Assembly: GCA_022577435.1 (NCBI GenBank)
Contig: JAKOON010000027.1
Location: forward strand, 2,375,533 to 2,439,532
Direction of reading: 5' to 3'
From: Embiotoca jacksoni
Lineage: Eukaryota > Chordata > Actinopteri > Embiotocidae
Length of the DNA stretch: 64,000 nt
Part shown: positions 11,601 through 22,306 of the stretch, piece after piece
How the letters are laid out: every line of letters begins with the position of its first letter
Position numbering within the stretch: the first letter of the stretch is position 1
Made by a program: the position numbers and the translations under genes
Notes under the pieces: model-generated
Database searches by the model: none
Seen by the model: the letters and a program-made list of their open reading frames with translations, nothing else
What the model was told of the DNA's origin: nothing

Positions 11601-14600
11601 AAGGCACGTGTCTGCGCATGTTGTGCAGCGAGGCCCTTTCCAACATCCCTCTTACTTTACCTTTTAACGCATGTCTCTTGTCTTTCGTGCCACGCTGTGC
11701 TCCGTCTTCACGCTAACGCCGCCTATCACGTCGTCTCTCCGTCCCCTCAGATCTCAGCTCCAACTTCATCCCTTACGACGATGACGAGGAAGAGGAAGGG
11801 AGAGATGTGGAGGAGGAGGAGGAGACCTACGATGACATTGAGGGGGTGGCCGGCTCTTCCCCTCCTCGGCCGGCCCCGAGCGGCAAACGGGGAGGAGGGG
11901 GAGGAGGACGAGGGCAGGAGACGGGGGAGGTCGAGGAGGAGGACGACGAGGATATCTACGAGGTGCTGCCAGGTATGAGGATGTGGTTACCTCGCACGCA
12001 GCACCCCACCCACCCACACTCACCCAGATAAATAGATAGGAAGGTGGTGCACACAGAAACCCTCATGATACTCCGTCAGACAAATAGACACCATCCCTCT
12101 GACTCACACACGCTCAAACCCTCAGGGAGTTTTTTTTTTTTGTTTTTTTTTAGCAACGAGAAATATTTGTGGTCTCCCCCGACTGTGAAATTTGTGTTGC
12201 CAGGTGCCTCCTCATCACCGCAACGCCCAGACTGATCACTCATTTCAAATCAAGCTACACTAATAGGCTTGTCCACACCGGGGTGGCGCCTGCAGAGCCA
12301 CACAGCACAGGAAGGGGAAGATTCACTTACGCCGTCTCCAAGTCTGTTTCCTCCTTATCTCTCCCAACAGTTATGTTGTTGAAATCAGCGAGAGGCCGGC
12401 CACTTTCCGATGCTCCGTCACAGAACGTCCAATTAGCTAATGTTGCCAGGCAACAAATAGCCCACAACTCAATCCGCTAAGCAAGAGATTTTGGCTAAAA
12501 TTGCCTGGCAACAGCAATTTAGTTGAAAGAATGTAAAAACTGCATCTCTCAGGGCTTAAAATAGTTCTCCAGCTCTTAATGTCACATCTTTAATAGAAAT
12601 TAGAGTTTGACTGACGAGTCGTCGTCCACCTCCCCCCCCTGTGTGTGAGCTCCCACTGAGGGAGGGTGGAGGGGGACAGTCCCATGTGTCAGGGTTGGCT
12701 ACAAGATCCCAAGAAGGACAAAAGGGGTGATCCGATCTTCTCGTCCATCACTCTTTCTATTAAATAAGATACATCAAGATTCTGTTTCACTCGGTGAGTA
12801 CATTACCTTTTGCCAAAATCACTGGCGAGAGGGGGAATCAGTCTTCCAACTGTCACGCCGCCGTTCAAAGCCATCTGGGAAGAGGTACAGACCCTGACCA
12901 CAGATGGCATATCGAATGACGGGCTCTTTCCTTCACTTTCTCACCCCTTCACTTATCAATCACTCTGCACCTCTCTTTGCTCAGCTTTTACACCACGATT
13001 GAAAACTGTAAATTATTTGTACAAAATTTTGTATTTTAATTAATCAGAAATGCCAAAGAAGAGAAAAAGCTGACAGGAAATCTTTTTAGGACACTCCTTC
13101 ACCCATTTGTCTAATTTTAGCACACAAATGTTTTTTCCCCCAAAAAGTTAAGATTAAATATCTAGAAACATTCATTTTAATTTGCTAAATTGCATCCTAG
13201 ACTGCAGCGTTACATTTTTACGTGACGAGACCGCTCGGTTTTGTCGAAGCAAAACTCCCAACGTGGCTTCGGTTTGCAGGCTGAATGCTGAAGCGACGGT
13301 TGGTATCGGCTCTGGTGCTGATGACTGATTTTATTGACTGGAAAATTAAATCACTTTGATACAGAAAGCTTTGGCCCGTAGCGGTGGCCTCTCCACGAAA
13401 CGATGCTCCTCTCTGCAGCCGTTGGAGAGGACTGAACAAATGTTTGGGCGCATTGAAAATAAATTAAAACGTTGTTGTTGGGTTGTTGTTTTTTTCCTCT
13501 TTTGGTGTCAAAAGAAAGACAAAAGAAATCCCTCATATTTATGCACAAGAAACTTTCTGCATTCGTGCACAAGCTGTTCAGTATGCATGTGGATGTACAG
13601 TGTGTGTGTGTGTCGTCTTTCCTGCTCTTCCTGGAAGCAGAGGTGCAGGTTGTGCTGGAAGGTGGATAGTGTTGCCGGGGTTTGTGGCATCGCTGTCAGC
13701 CCGTGAGTGTTAAGGATGGATGTGGGAGGCAGAGGGCAGGCGTATCACCGTGTCACCTCTCAGACCACCGGGTGCCACGCCCCAACAGTCGATGACACGT
13801 CCGCCTCTGCATGCGTCTCCAACACAGCCTCCTCCTCTCCTTCGGCTTTATCTCCCGCCGACTCTCTTGACGAATGTGAACGAATTGATCGTCATCGAGA
13901 GTTCGGTCTGGTTAAAGAAAATTAAACATCAGGATTGATATTTGTTTGTCCTTAATGTGCAGGGCAAAAATAAATAGATTTCTCAGTGGATAATGTTTGC
14001 TGTCATTATTTTGCAGTCAAATTTAAAAAATAATGAATTACAGAGTGATAAATGTTCTCTCACATGTCGTTTGGTTTTGTTTTCTTTAGAAGAGGATTTT
14101 CCAGATCCAGCAAATGAGATTGTCGAGAAGAACAGCAAACCAGGTCAGGATCTCGTTAAAGCCATTTTTTTCCCCTAATTATGAGAACATCTCCCGCCTG
14201 ATCGTTCCCAGCGACTGTCTTTGTGTTTTCTTTAAATTTGCGCTCTTTTATTTCCCCTCAGTTTGGTCATCAGATTACGCTAACTACTACCAGGGTTTGT
14301 GGGACTGCCTGGCCGACGAGGCCGACGAGCTGGGCTTCCAGAGAGGGGACCTCATCTACATCATCAGCAAGGTCAGCATCATCATCATCATCACCAGCGA
14401 AAAATAATCCAACTTCTCTTCAAATTCTGGACCCACTTCTGTTCATCTCTAATAGAAATCCCTCCTTCGATCTGTGGATATAATTAAAGGGGCAATTACA
14501 GTAGTTTTAGACGAGTGGAACGAGATGCCGACGTGTAAAATGTGCAATTATTTGAGGGTTAAACAACATCGACTCCACTAATCACCTCGTCACCCGTTTA

Positions 14601-17600
14601 CCGTCTGAACATGCTGATATCCCCAACGTCTAAACTCCTCCGTTGCCGAGCGCTCGCGTCTCGATGAAGCAAGCGAAGCACCAACAGCGGCGTTGTCTGT
14701 TCCCGGGGCCACCAGGGTGAAGTGCCATTCGGGGCGCTGTGTAATGGTGCTGTTGTTCATTACGGGAGCCTCTATCACGGGGGTTAATTGAGCAGGCAGC
14801 CATGCGAAGCCCTTCCCTTTCTGTTTGACGTAAACTGCAGGTGAAGCCATCCTGCATCTCAGCTCTTCTCTTCCCCCCTCAATCTATTTCCTCGTGTTTT
14901 ATGGCCATCTCGTAGCTACATGCAGAGTATCTACCAGTTGAAAAGACACCCTACTGGAAATCAATGGCTTGTAATTTGGGGACTTTTACTCCGCGGCGTA
15001 CGGGGACTTGTTCCCTCGGCTGTTGCTATTGGTCAGCTTCAAATTGAGTCATCATGCTCTGTGTTTAAATTATCTGAAGAGGAAAGGCAGGAGGAAGGAG
15101 GCTTTTATTTGTTTGTAATTGTGTGTTAGAGATTAAGAAATTGTGTTCAACCCTCAAAAAGCTGCAAAATTTACCTTCATGGGGAAAATGAAAGAAGTCA
15201 AAGTTGGTAATTTTAGATAAACAGATTCGGTTTGTGAGCCTCTTTTGTTTACAGCAGTAGATAAAGCACAGGTGAAATATGCTCGTCACACAAGATGGAC
15301 TTTTAATTGAGGTTCTCTTGGCAGTGCCAGAGTAATGAGATGCCAGCCGCCTCTGTCTGTGTGTGCCGGTTGATGGGAGGGAAAATGTCAAAACAGCCAC
15401 GTCCATTTTTCACACGACGATGACAAAGGCGGCGTCCTCGGTGGGGAAACAAAGGGGGGACCCGGCTCCGCGCTGCGGATCCGCCTCAAACAGCCCCGGC
15501 CCTGCTCGGCGGATCGCTTTTCACTGTACGGATCACGTTACCGGCCTCGACGAAGACCTCAAAGAGTCCAAGTTGGAAGCCGGAGTCGGCCGGTTGTATC
15601 TCACAGTCTTAATGACGCAGATTACTCTTGTTTTGTTCGAGCTGTATGCCGAAGTCATAACACAGTGACAGACTACGCCAGAGCATCCTAACTATCTTTT
15701 AATGGACCTGCAGCGAGGGTCAGGTTGTAAATTATTTAGAGGTGATCTCCCGCCCGGATGTTTGGTTCTCTGTGACGACGCGACTCCAACCCGTGTCCCA
15801 TTCTGCGTCCTAATAGTGTCACATTTCCCACATGAATGGCATTATTTGTATTATCGCCTGTAATCGGCTATTTATTTTAACGAGCCCTCTGGGAGGTGCT
15901 TCCCCCGCGTCTCTCCTGTACGTACGCGTGGACCCCGCTCAGTTTTTTTTTTTACGGCGGAGGGGGATTCCTGAGAACCCTGACCTCGATGAGTGAAATA
16001 CGGGCCCTTGGCTAGAACTCAAGTCTGTCGCTTAACAGGGGACCCAGACACATGAAATGGCCGTAATAAAACCAGGGCCCATAAATTCTCTCGGAGGGTG
16101 GGAGGCCTGCTTGTCTGTGCTGTTATGTCAACACTGACCATAATTACAAGGTAATAAGGACACGCTCTAAGTGCTAAATCAATGGTGCTAACAAACTGTT
16201 ATTTTTAAAGCTGGGATGTGATTGACTGCTGAAGTGCAGAACGGGATAGCCACAGGCGTGGTGTCATATGGCTGTGAACTGAGGAGAACATGCCGATTGT
16301 ATAAAAGGCCCTCATCCATCATTATTGATCTCTCACTTACTGTAAAGTGGGGGCATTTTTACTGTATTTGTGTTGTTGGTTTTTGTTTTTTTCTCCATCG
16401 TGTGTTGCTGTTTGTGTGTGTTTGTGTTGCTGTGTGTGTGTGTGTGTGTGTGTGCGCACATATTTGTGTATCCCTGACAAAGTAAATAAATTAGCAACCT
16501 CACCACTCATATGAATTCCATTAGTTCGAGGGAATTAATCTCGTCACCGCCGGTTTCAGCGATGCCTAACTCGCCTTCCGCAGAACTCGATGGCGACGCT
16601 CGGCCCGACTGATACATGAGGTAGAAACACGCCACGAGATCCATCTCGTGATTTTTTTTTTTTTTTTTTTTTTTGCTTTGGCATTTCATTTCTGAGAGCT
16701 TGCATTCTTCTAATGCACATTATGGCTTTAACCGCTGACATTTCAGTGTGTGATGACAAATCCTGGCCGGCTCAGTTTCTTTGCAGGATCACACTCAGAT
16801 TTTTTTAAATTTAAATCATCAAGATGTTTCACGCACATTTTCGGCTGGATTTCAGAGCATCTAAACTATCGCAGACAAAGGGACGTGTGTGATAGGATTT
16901 ACAATGTGTTGTTACCGTATCAGATTAATTCATCTCGGCGGCTAAAAGCTTATTGTCCCACTTTCTCCCTGACACGTGTAATACCTGTGTACTTATGCCC
17001 CCACACTAAACCATAAGGCTGTCCTGCATTCTTGCCCTCTAATTTATGTATCCACAATCAAAAGACATGGGCTCTACAGGTCAGCTGTCACATTCCTGTA
17101 TTCCCACGGGCACTCATGGAGAACGGCGGGATGGAGTGGGAAGAGATTTATGGCACAAACCCCCGTCCAGGGTCCTTAAAACTCTGGCAAGCGCCCTGCT
17201 GCCACCTCTCCTGCTTTCTCTCTCCCCGTCGGCCGCTCGCTCCTCTTCCTCCACCAACCAAAAGCCCTGAGAGAGGAAGAGGAGCCGACCAATCCCGGTG
17301 CCGCTCCCAAAGCAAGAGCATCACCTCCACATTTGGCCAAAGCGTTGGGCTGCAGCTGGGAGGAGAACGTGGACACCGCTGACACCTTGTGGTGGTTTCG
17401 AGTAGCGTCCCGTCATAAAAGGGAGGTTTTTTTTTTATATGACGGCTTAAACAAACATTTAAAACTGATTTACAGCCTTATAGATTTATTTGTTGTGATT
17501 TATAGCCTAAAAAAAAAAAAAAAAAAGTCTATTTAAAATGTTTAGATAAGAAATTCGAAAATATTTCCTGATTTAAATGGCGACTCATTTTCTGTCCCCG

Positions 17601-18911
17601 GCTACCTGGGACAGAGTTTTTATCGAGGGTCATAACAGGGCTTCTTCTTCTGTTCTACAAGCCTGCGCTGGCCCCGCTGGCCACAGGTCACACCGGCTGA
17701 ATGCAGGCTGAAGAAAAAGGAAAAGTGGGCAAACAATCAGATGGGAAAAGTCAAGCAAGAGAGACAAAGAGTGTGAGGGGGCGGGATCCCTTTATTCTTT
17801 TGTGTGAACTCTGTCCCCCTCTCTTTCTCCTTTTCTCTGTCACACACCCCATTTAAAGACCCCCGGCTGCTATTGTGGTCATAGACACCAAGACGCTATG
17901 GACAGGCAAGACATCCTTTTTACCACCCAAAGTAGCAGGGGGTGAGTCTGGGGTTCGGGGTCATGCAGGAGGCAGCGGTCATCCCCCGGTCAACTACAGT
18001 AGGTCATTATTCAGCCTCAGCCAATAGCCCAGAACCGTGTCCGAGCAACCCACCCCCAATCCATTCTGCTTTAATTATTATAAATGAGGGGCGGCGTAAA
18101 CAGCCATCATTACAGACACTCAGTGGCATACACAAATCCACTTTAAATTGCTATTAAGTTAAGGAGCTATCCGTAATCCCAGGCGTGCATTAGAAAGGAG
18201 CGACTAGGTTTTGCTTTTTATTAAATCTCATCGTCCCTGAGATATTTTCAAACGTTCTCATGCTCCGTCATGTTTCCAATTTGAAGCCAATTCACTGATT
18301 TAATTAAAAGCCCACTTGGAAAGAATGGACACTAAGTAGCCATTTCGATCTCTGGTTATGCAGGATTATCATCCACATCTTTCAAGATGGGTTTCAACTG
18401 GATTGTTTTGGCACCAAAAAAAAAAAAAAATTTCCGCACAGTTTTCAGGTGTTATCGCGACACCTGTGTGAGCGGTGAGGAGGGCTCGCTGACCTGATTA
18501 CAGGCTACAGATCACGGGCTCCGCCGGAGGCGTCCATGTTTCTTTATTAGGCTGACCACTGACGGGGAGGACCGCCGAGAGCTGCAGTGCATCTGATGAG
18601 TCTTATGGAGAGGAGAAAGAGGGGAGCAAACGGAGGATGCGAGTGGAAAAGGCTGCTTCGGGAGAGATGGGAAGGGAGCAACGGGAGGAAAAAGAGGGGA
18701 GGGGGGTAGAAACGGGGGAGGGAGGGAGGGAGGGAGGTAGGCAGGCAGGGAAGGAGAGATTGTAACACCCAGGCGGCGGGTTCAGCGGCAGGGCAATGAG
18801 AGACTTCCTGCGCTCCATCACGCCCAAGGCCTGCCTCAGTCAGCTGGTGGCCGAGGAAAGATGCCTCATGTGTTTGGCTTATTAGCACTCCCCCTAGTTT
18901 GTATGCATTTG

Positions 18912-18981
<70 letters not shown>

Positions 18982-21900
18982 ATCAGGGAGCGAGCATGTG
19001 TGTGAGAACAAGATGAGAGAGGAAAAAGAGGACATGCGGTCAGGATCTATGCAGGATTTTATGCCCCCTGCCTCCCCCCCCAAAAAAATGCCAGACAGAT
19101 ATTAAAGAGGTGTTATGTTGAGACACATGATGGCGGCGTGACACGACACCTGCCTCGTCCCCGTCGCTCTCTGACCAACCTCGACTCACCTTCTCCCTGC
19201 TTCAGGCTTCGGGTAGCTGTCAATCTGTCCTCCGGTCGGGGAACATGAGCGATGGGGCCCATCAGAATGCCACCATTAGCCAGCCCCCTGAGTGGTAAAT
19301 AAACGATCGCGCCGGTACACTGCAGGTGTTGTCATGGCAACCCACTCTCAGCGCCAGCCCCCCACGCCCACACCTCATTCCCCAGCTCTCTGTCGACTGA
19401 GGAGTCACCGGGAGGTCAGCGAGTCGACGCGCCGCAGCGGCCACGACACGGCGCTGTTTGCGCCCACCACCTCCCACCACCACCACCACCACCACCTTCC
19501 CCCCCCCATCCTCCCCACCTCCCTCCCCCCCAACCCTCCCGGATCTGCAGATCTGCAACCAGGTTGCAGCAAACGCCGATTTGTGTCACCTCCCTCACGG
19601 CCACTCACGAACATTCATGAGAGGAAAAAAAAAAAAAACAGACGTTTTCCCAGAAGTCAGATGCTCGGAGGGGGAGTGGGGGGGGGGGGCATCTTCTTAT
19701 CATAATGAGCCCGATATATTTCTTTTCATTTGCTTTCAATCAGAGCAAAACAAAAGCGTCAGATTTTATAAATCTCGCCAAAAAAACAAAACAAATCAAG
19801 CTCAAAGACAAAAAGAGGAGCACAAACAGACGGAGGGGGACATTGAGGAGTTAGCGTAGGTTTTGTCATCTGGATAATTCACTCTCCACGCCTTTTTGGA
19901 ATGTCCCTATTACAGCAGGTGTACTCTGGATGAACCCGTTTCAAGTATGAGGGAGATGGACTCGGCACGCCTGACAGACTTCCACCGCCATTGGCACCCG
20001 CTCTTGTGATGTAGCAGTCGTATTAAAATGGCGGCGCTGATAATCCAAAAGACCTTTCTCAGGGAGAATTTGAGACTGACTGCACAGATGGGCCGCGGAG
20101 ATAAATAAAACTCTCTGTCACTACGGTTGGTGGAATAGTGCTGTGACGCCCCCAAGGGAGAGAAAAACTGTTTCGCTCCCTCTCCCCGATGCCTCCCCAC
20201 ACCCCCCCACCCCACCGTCCGTCTGTCTCCCCTCTCCCCTGTTCTCTCGGATGGGAACCAGAGCCAGCTTTCCGCAACCGGGCTTTTCCCTCCGCGCTCT
20301 TATGGGGGGCATAAAAAGACCATTTCGGACTTAACTTCCCCCTCCGGTATGAGCTCACACACACAGTGAATTGTCAGTTTGTCAGGGAGCCAAACATACT
20401 GGAACATCCCAGTCAGAGCTGTCAGTGGATGCTGGCGGGGGGCGGGGGGGGGTTGAAAACGATGAGGCCTGGGTGGACGATCTGCTTATTGTTGGGTACC
20501 TGTTTGTGCCGTTAGAACACTCGAGTCTCGTGGTTTATCACCGTCTAAGCGGTTCATTCATCCTGCGCTGGCCAAACGCCGCTCATTAGCCGCAGGCCTC
20601 ATTCCTCTGGCTGCAGAGAAGGTGCCAAGGGGCCGGCCGGCCGGCCCGATCGACTGAACCTCTTGACGTTTCATCACGCCAGAGGGCCTGTGTGTGTTTC
20701 TACAACTCAAAACGGCAAATTTTAACACGCGTGTCCGCTTCGACGCGCTTCGACGTGTTTTGTGATGCGATCGCAGTTTTCATCTTCCCCTCAGTGTGCC
20801 GAGACAAACGGCCATTTTCAATCTGCCGAGGAGAGATGAGTGGTCGACTGACATCCGGCTGGTGCCCCACCTCCCCTCGGCCGGGGCTTTAACGTCCCTC
20901 TGGTCCGGGGCCAGATATTGATCCGGTACAGATCTAGTTAGAGCCTCACTGCTGCGATCAGAGGAGCGCGTGGTGGTCGGTGTGCGTCAGGTTTTGTTGT
21001 TTCAGTCTTGCGTGAGACGGCTGTAATGGCTAAAAAACATCTGGAAATTTTTTATATTTCAAGTTTTTCGATTTATTTTTATTGGCTGTAACAACTTAAT
21101 ATATCTCTATTGTGTATTAATAGTAAATAAATTGTCTAAAATAATTAAATTTAGATTTTCCATGAATTAAAATCTATGAATTTTGATATTTACAAAACGT
21201 AAAATAAAAATAGAAGTGATTTAAACGACAATATTTAAACTTTACATTTAGTCTTTATTCAAACAAGCAATATTTATTTCTAAGGCCAAATTTTTTTTGC
21301 CTCAAACGACAGCAGCTCTGTGTTTCTGAATTATATTTTCACATCTTATGGGAGATTTGTTTTTATTCAGGAAGTCAAAATCCTCTATAACAATTAGTCA
21401 GACAACAAACCCCTCAATTTAATTTTTATTTACTAAAATCTCAACTAAATTGAGCAGAAATTGATGCCTTATGGTTTATGTTTGTTTAACTCCTATTGTT
21501 CAGTCCATTAAAATTTTTTTAAATAAACGCTTCATCAAAAGCTATAAAAAAATATAATGATTTTGTTTTGCCACCTGTTAAAAAAAACAACCCTCAAGGT
21601 TTTAAATTTACGGAGAAAATTGTTTTAGCGCTTAATGTTTTAGAGGTCTCATGGATTTAATCCGTGGCCTTAACGTCACATTTTTACATGCACACACACA
21701 TGAATCAGACTGATCGTTTTTTTTTTTTTAATCACCATAAAGAGATGAAGTCTCGGTTATAATTAGTCTGTGGAAACAGGCCAGCTGTGGTTATGGTTTT
21801 TGAGCAGTTAAAAAAAAGCTGTTTTATGTGAGACGCTCGCTGCCTCGATAGCCTTGTTTACTGTTTTCCTCGTGTTTGAAAGAAAACCCTCGGGGCCGTC

Positions 21901-22306
21901 GTGCCAAAATGTCTCTCCGAATATTGTACACGGCTGTTTCCTGGTCGGGACCGAGCCTCTCCTGGATTTCTTTTGCCGGAGTTGACTTTATGCAGCACAT
22001 TTTTAACCTGATAGTATTTTAGTGGCCGCTGAAAAGGACTCGGGCCACATACGGCATAATTGCAGTTCAAATCATTCGAATGGTTGTTCTTGTGTTAATA
22101 ATAAGGGACAAACGAGCTCTCTCAAATCAAATAAAAATGTCAGACTGGTGCTTGCTTGTTCCCGGACCCCTCGGAGACTCACCGTCCTTTTTATTTGTTC
22201 TCTCTGGGTCCAGGAGTACAACATTCACGGCTGGTGGGTCGGCGAGTTGAACGGTGCCGTGGGTATCGTCCCCAAGGACTTCCTGCACCCTGCCTACATC
22301 CTCTGA
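8602..22306 (+). CDS. skap1: Src kinase-associated phosphoprotein 1 (partial, 5' end outside window)
   Basis: A cytosolic immune-cell adaptor that couples antigen-receptor signalling to integrin activation with ADAP/FYB. Coding exons: 8602-8682, 8848-8931, 9017-9141, 9691-9754, 11751-11972, 14090-14143, 14262-14371 and 22214-22306 (TGA). All join in phase with GT/AG sites and give the last 276 residues. Visible in order: the PH domain, starting near QGYLEKK and closing with the WVNQIKFVLR helix; a very acidic linker with two SKAP tyrosine motifs (ETYDDIE and DIYEVLP) around a Gly-rich insert; and a C-terminal SH3 domain (YQGLWDC, GWWVGEL, GIVPKDF). The protein ends AYIL. The RKxxYxxY motif that binds ADAP in mammals is not intact; the sequence reads SSDYANYY. 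SKAP2 is the alternative, but the neighbours (snx11, cbx1, nfe2l1) are those of SKAP1. The first about 100 residues are missing from the window. Confidence 0.93.
9755..11750 (+). other. skap1 intron without recognisable features
   Basis: Contains a short (CA)n/C-rich tract near 10084-10112 and AT-rich unique sequence. No coding exon, RNA gene or mobile element was recognised. Confidence 0.6.
11973..14089 (+). other. skap1 intron
   Basis: Unique sequence with two RFX-type X-box motifs near 12442-12512 and a short (GT)n at 13599-13612. The open frames around 13350-13940 have no family resemblance and lack splice support. Confidence 0.6.
12442..12512. promoter_or_regulatory. Pair of RFX X-box-like palindromes
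   Basis: GTTGCCAGGCAAC at 12442-12454 is a perfect inverted repeat of the RFX half-site. ATTGCCTGGCAAC at 12500-12512 differs from it at one outer base and at the central base. They sit 58 bases apart in a skap1 intron. RFX factors bind such sites in ciliary and MHC class II genes. Function here is inferred only from the motif. Confidence 0.4.
15690..16340. promoter_or_regulatory. Candidate non-coding regulatory block
   Basis: Complex unique sequence without frame, containing TAAT and ATTA cores and balanced composition, in the large skap1 intron. The call is a judgement of texture. Alignment to other vertebrate skap1 introns would decide it. Confidence 0.25.
18070..18400. promoter_or_regulatory. 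Candidate non-coding regulatory block
   Basis: An unbroken complex AT-rich stretch with TTTAATTAAAAG-type cores and no repeats or coding frame, flanked by lower-complexity sequence. Its texture resembles vertebrate conserved non-coding elements. Not tested. Confidence 0.25.
18917..18978. repeat. (GT)n microsatellite
   Basis: About 31 GT units in the last coding skap1 intron. The opposite-strand frame it opens is an artefact. Confidence 0.95.

Larger units (their letters stand above)
14372..22213 (+). other. Large last coding intron of skap1
   Basis: A 7.8-kb intron before the last SH3 exon. It has conserved-looking unique blocks at about 14590-14860, 15690-16340 and 18070-18400, where complex sequence contains homeodomain cores and no frame. 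It also has poly-T at 16652-16674, an irregular (GT)n at 16417-16453, (CAC)n near 19478-19496 and an AT-rich segment 21040-21620. The open frames here run through repeats or lack any family signature. No gene was recognised. Confidence 0.55.

Noticed and set aside
12810..13043. 77-codon + strand frame in a skap1 intron
   Set aside because: No homology that I can recognise, and the length is within what random sequence gives.
14590..14850. 86-codon minus-strand frame in a skap1 intron
   Set aside because: No family resemblance and no exon structure. The sequence looks like conserved non-coding DNA.
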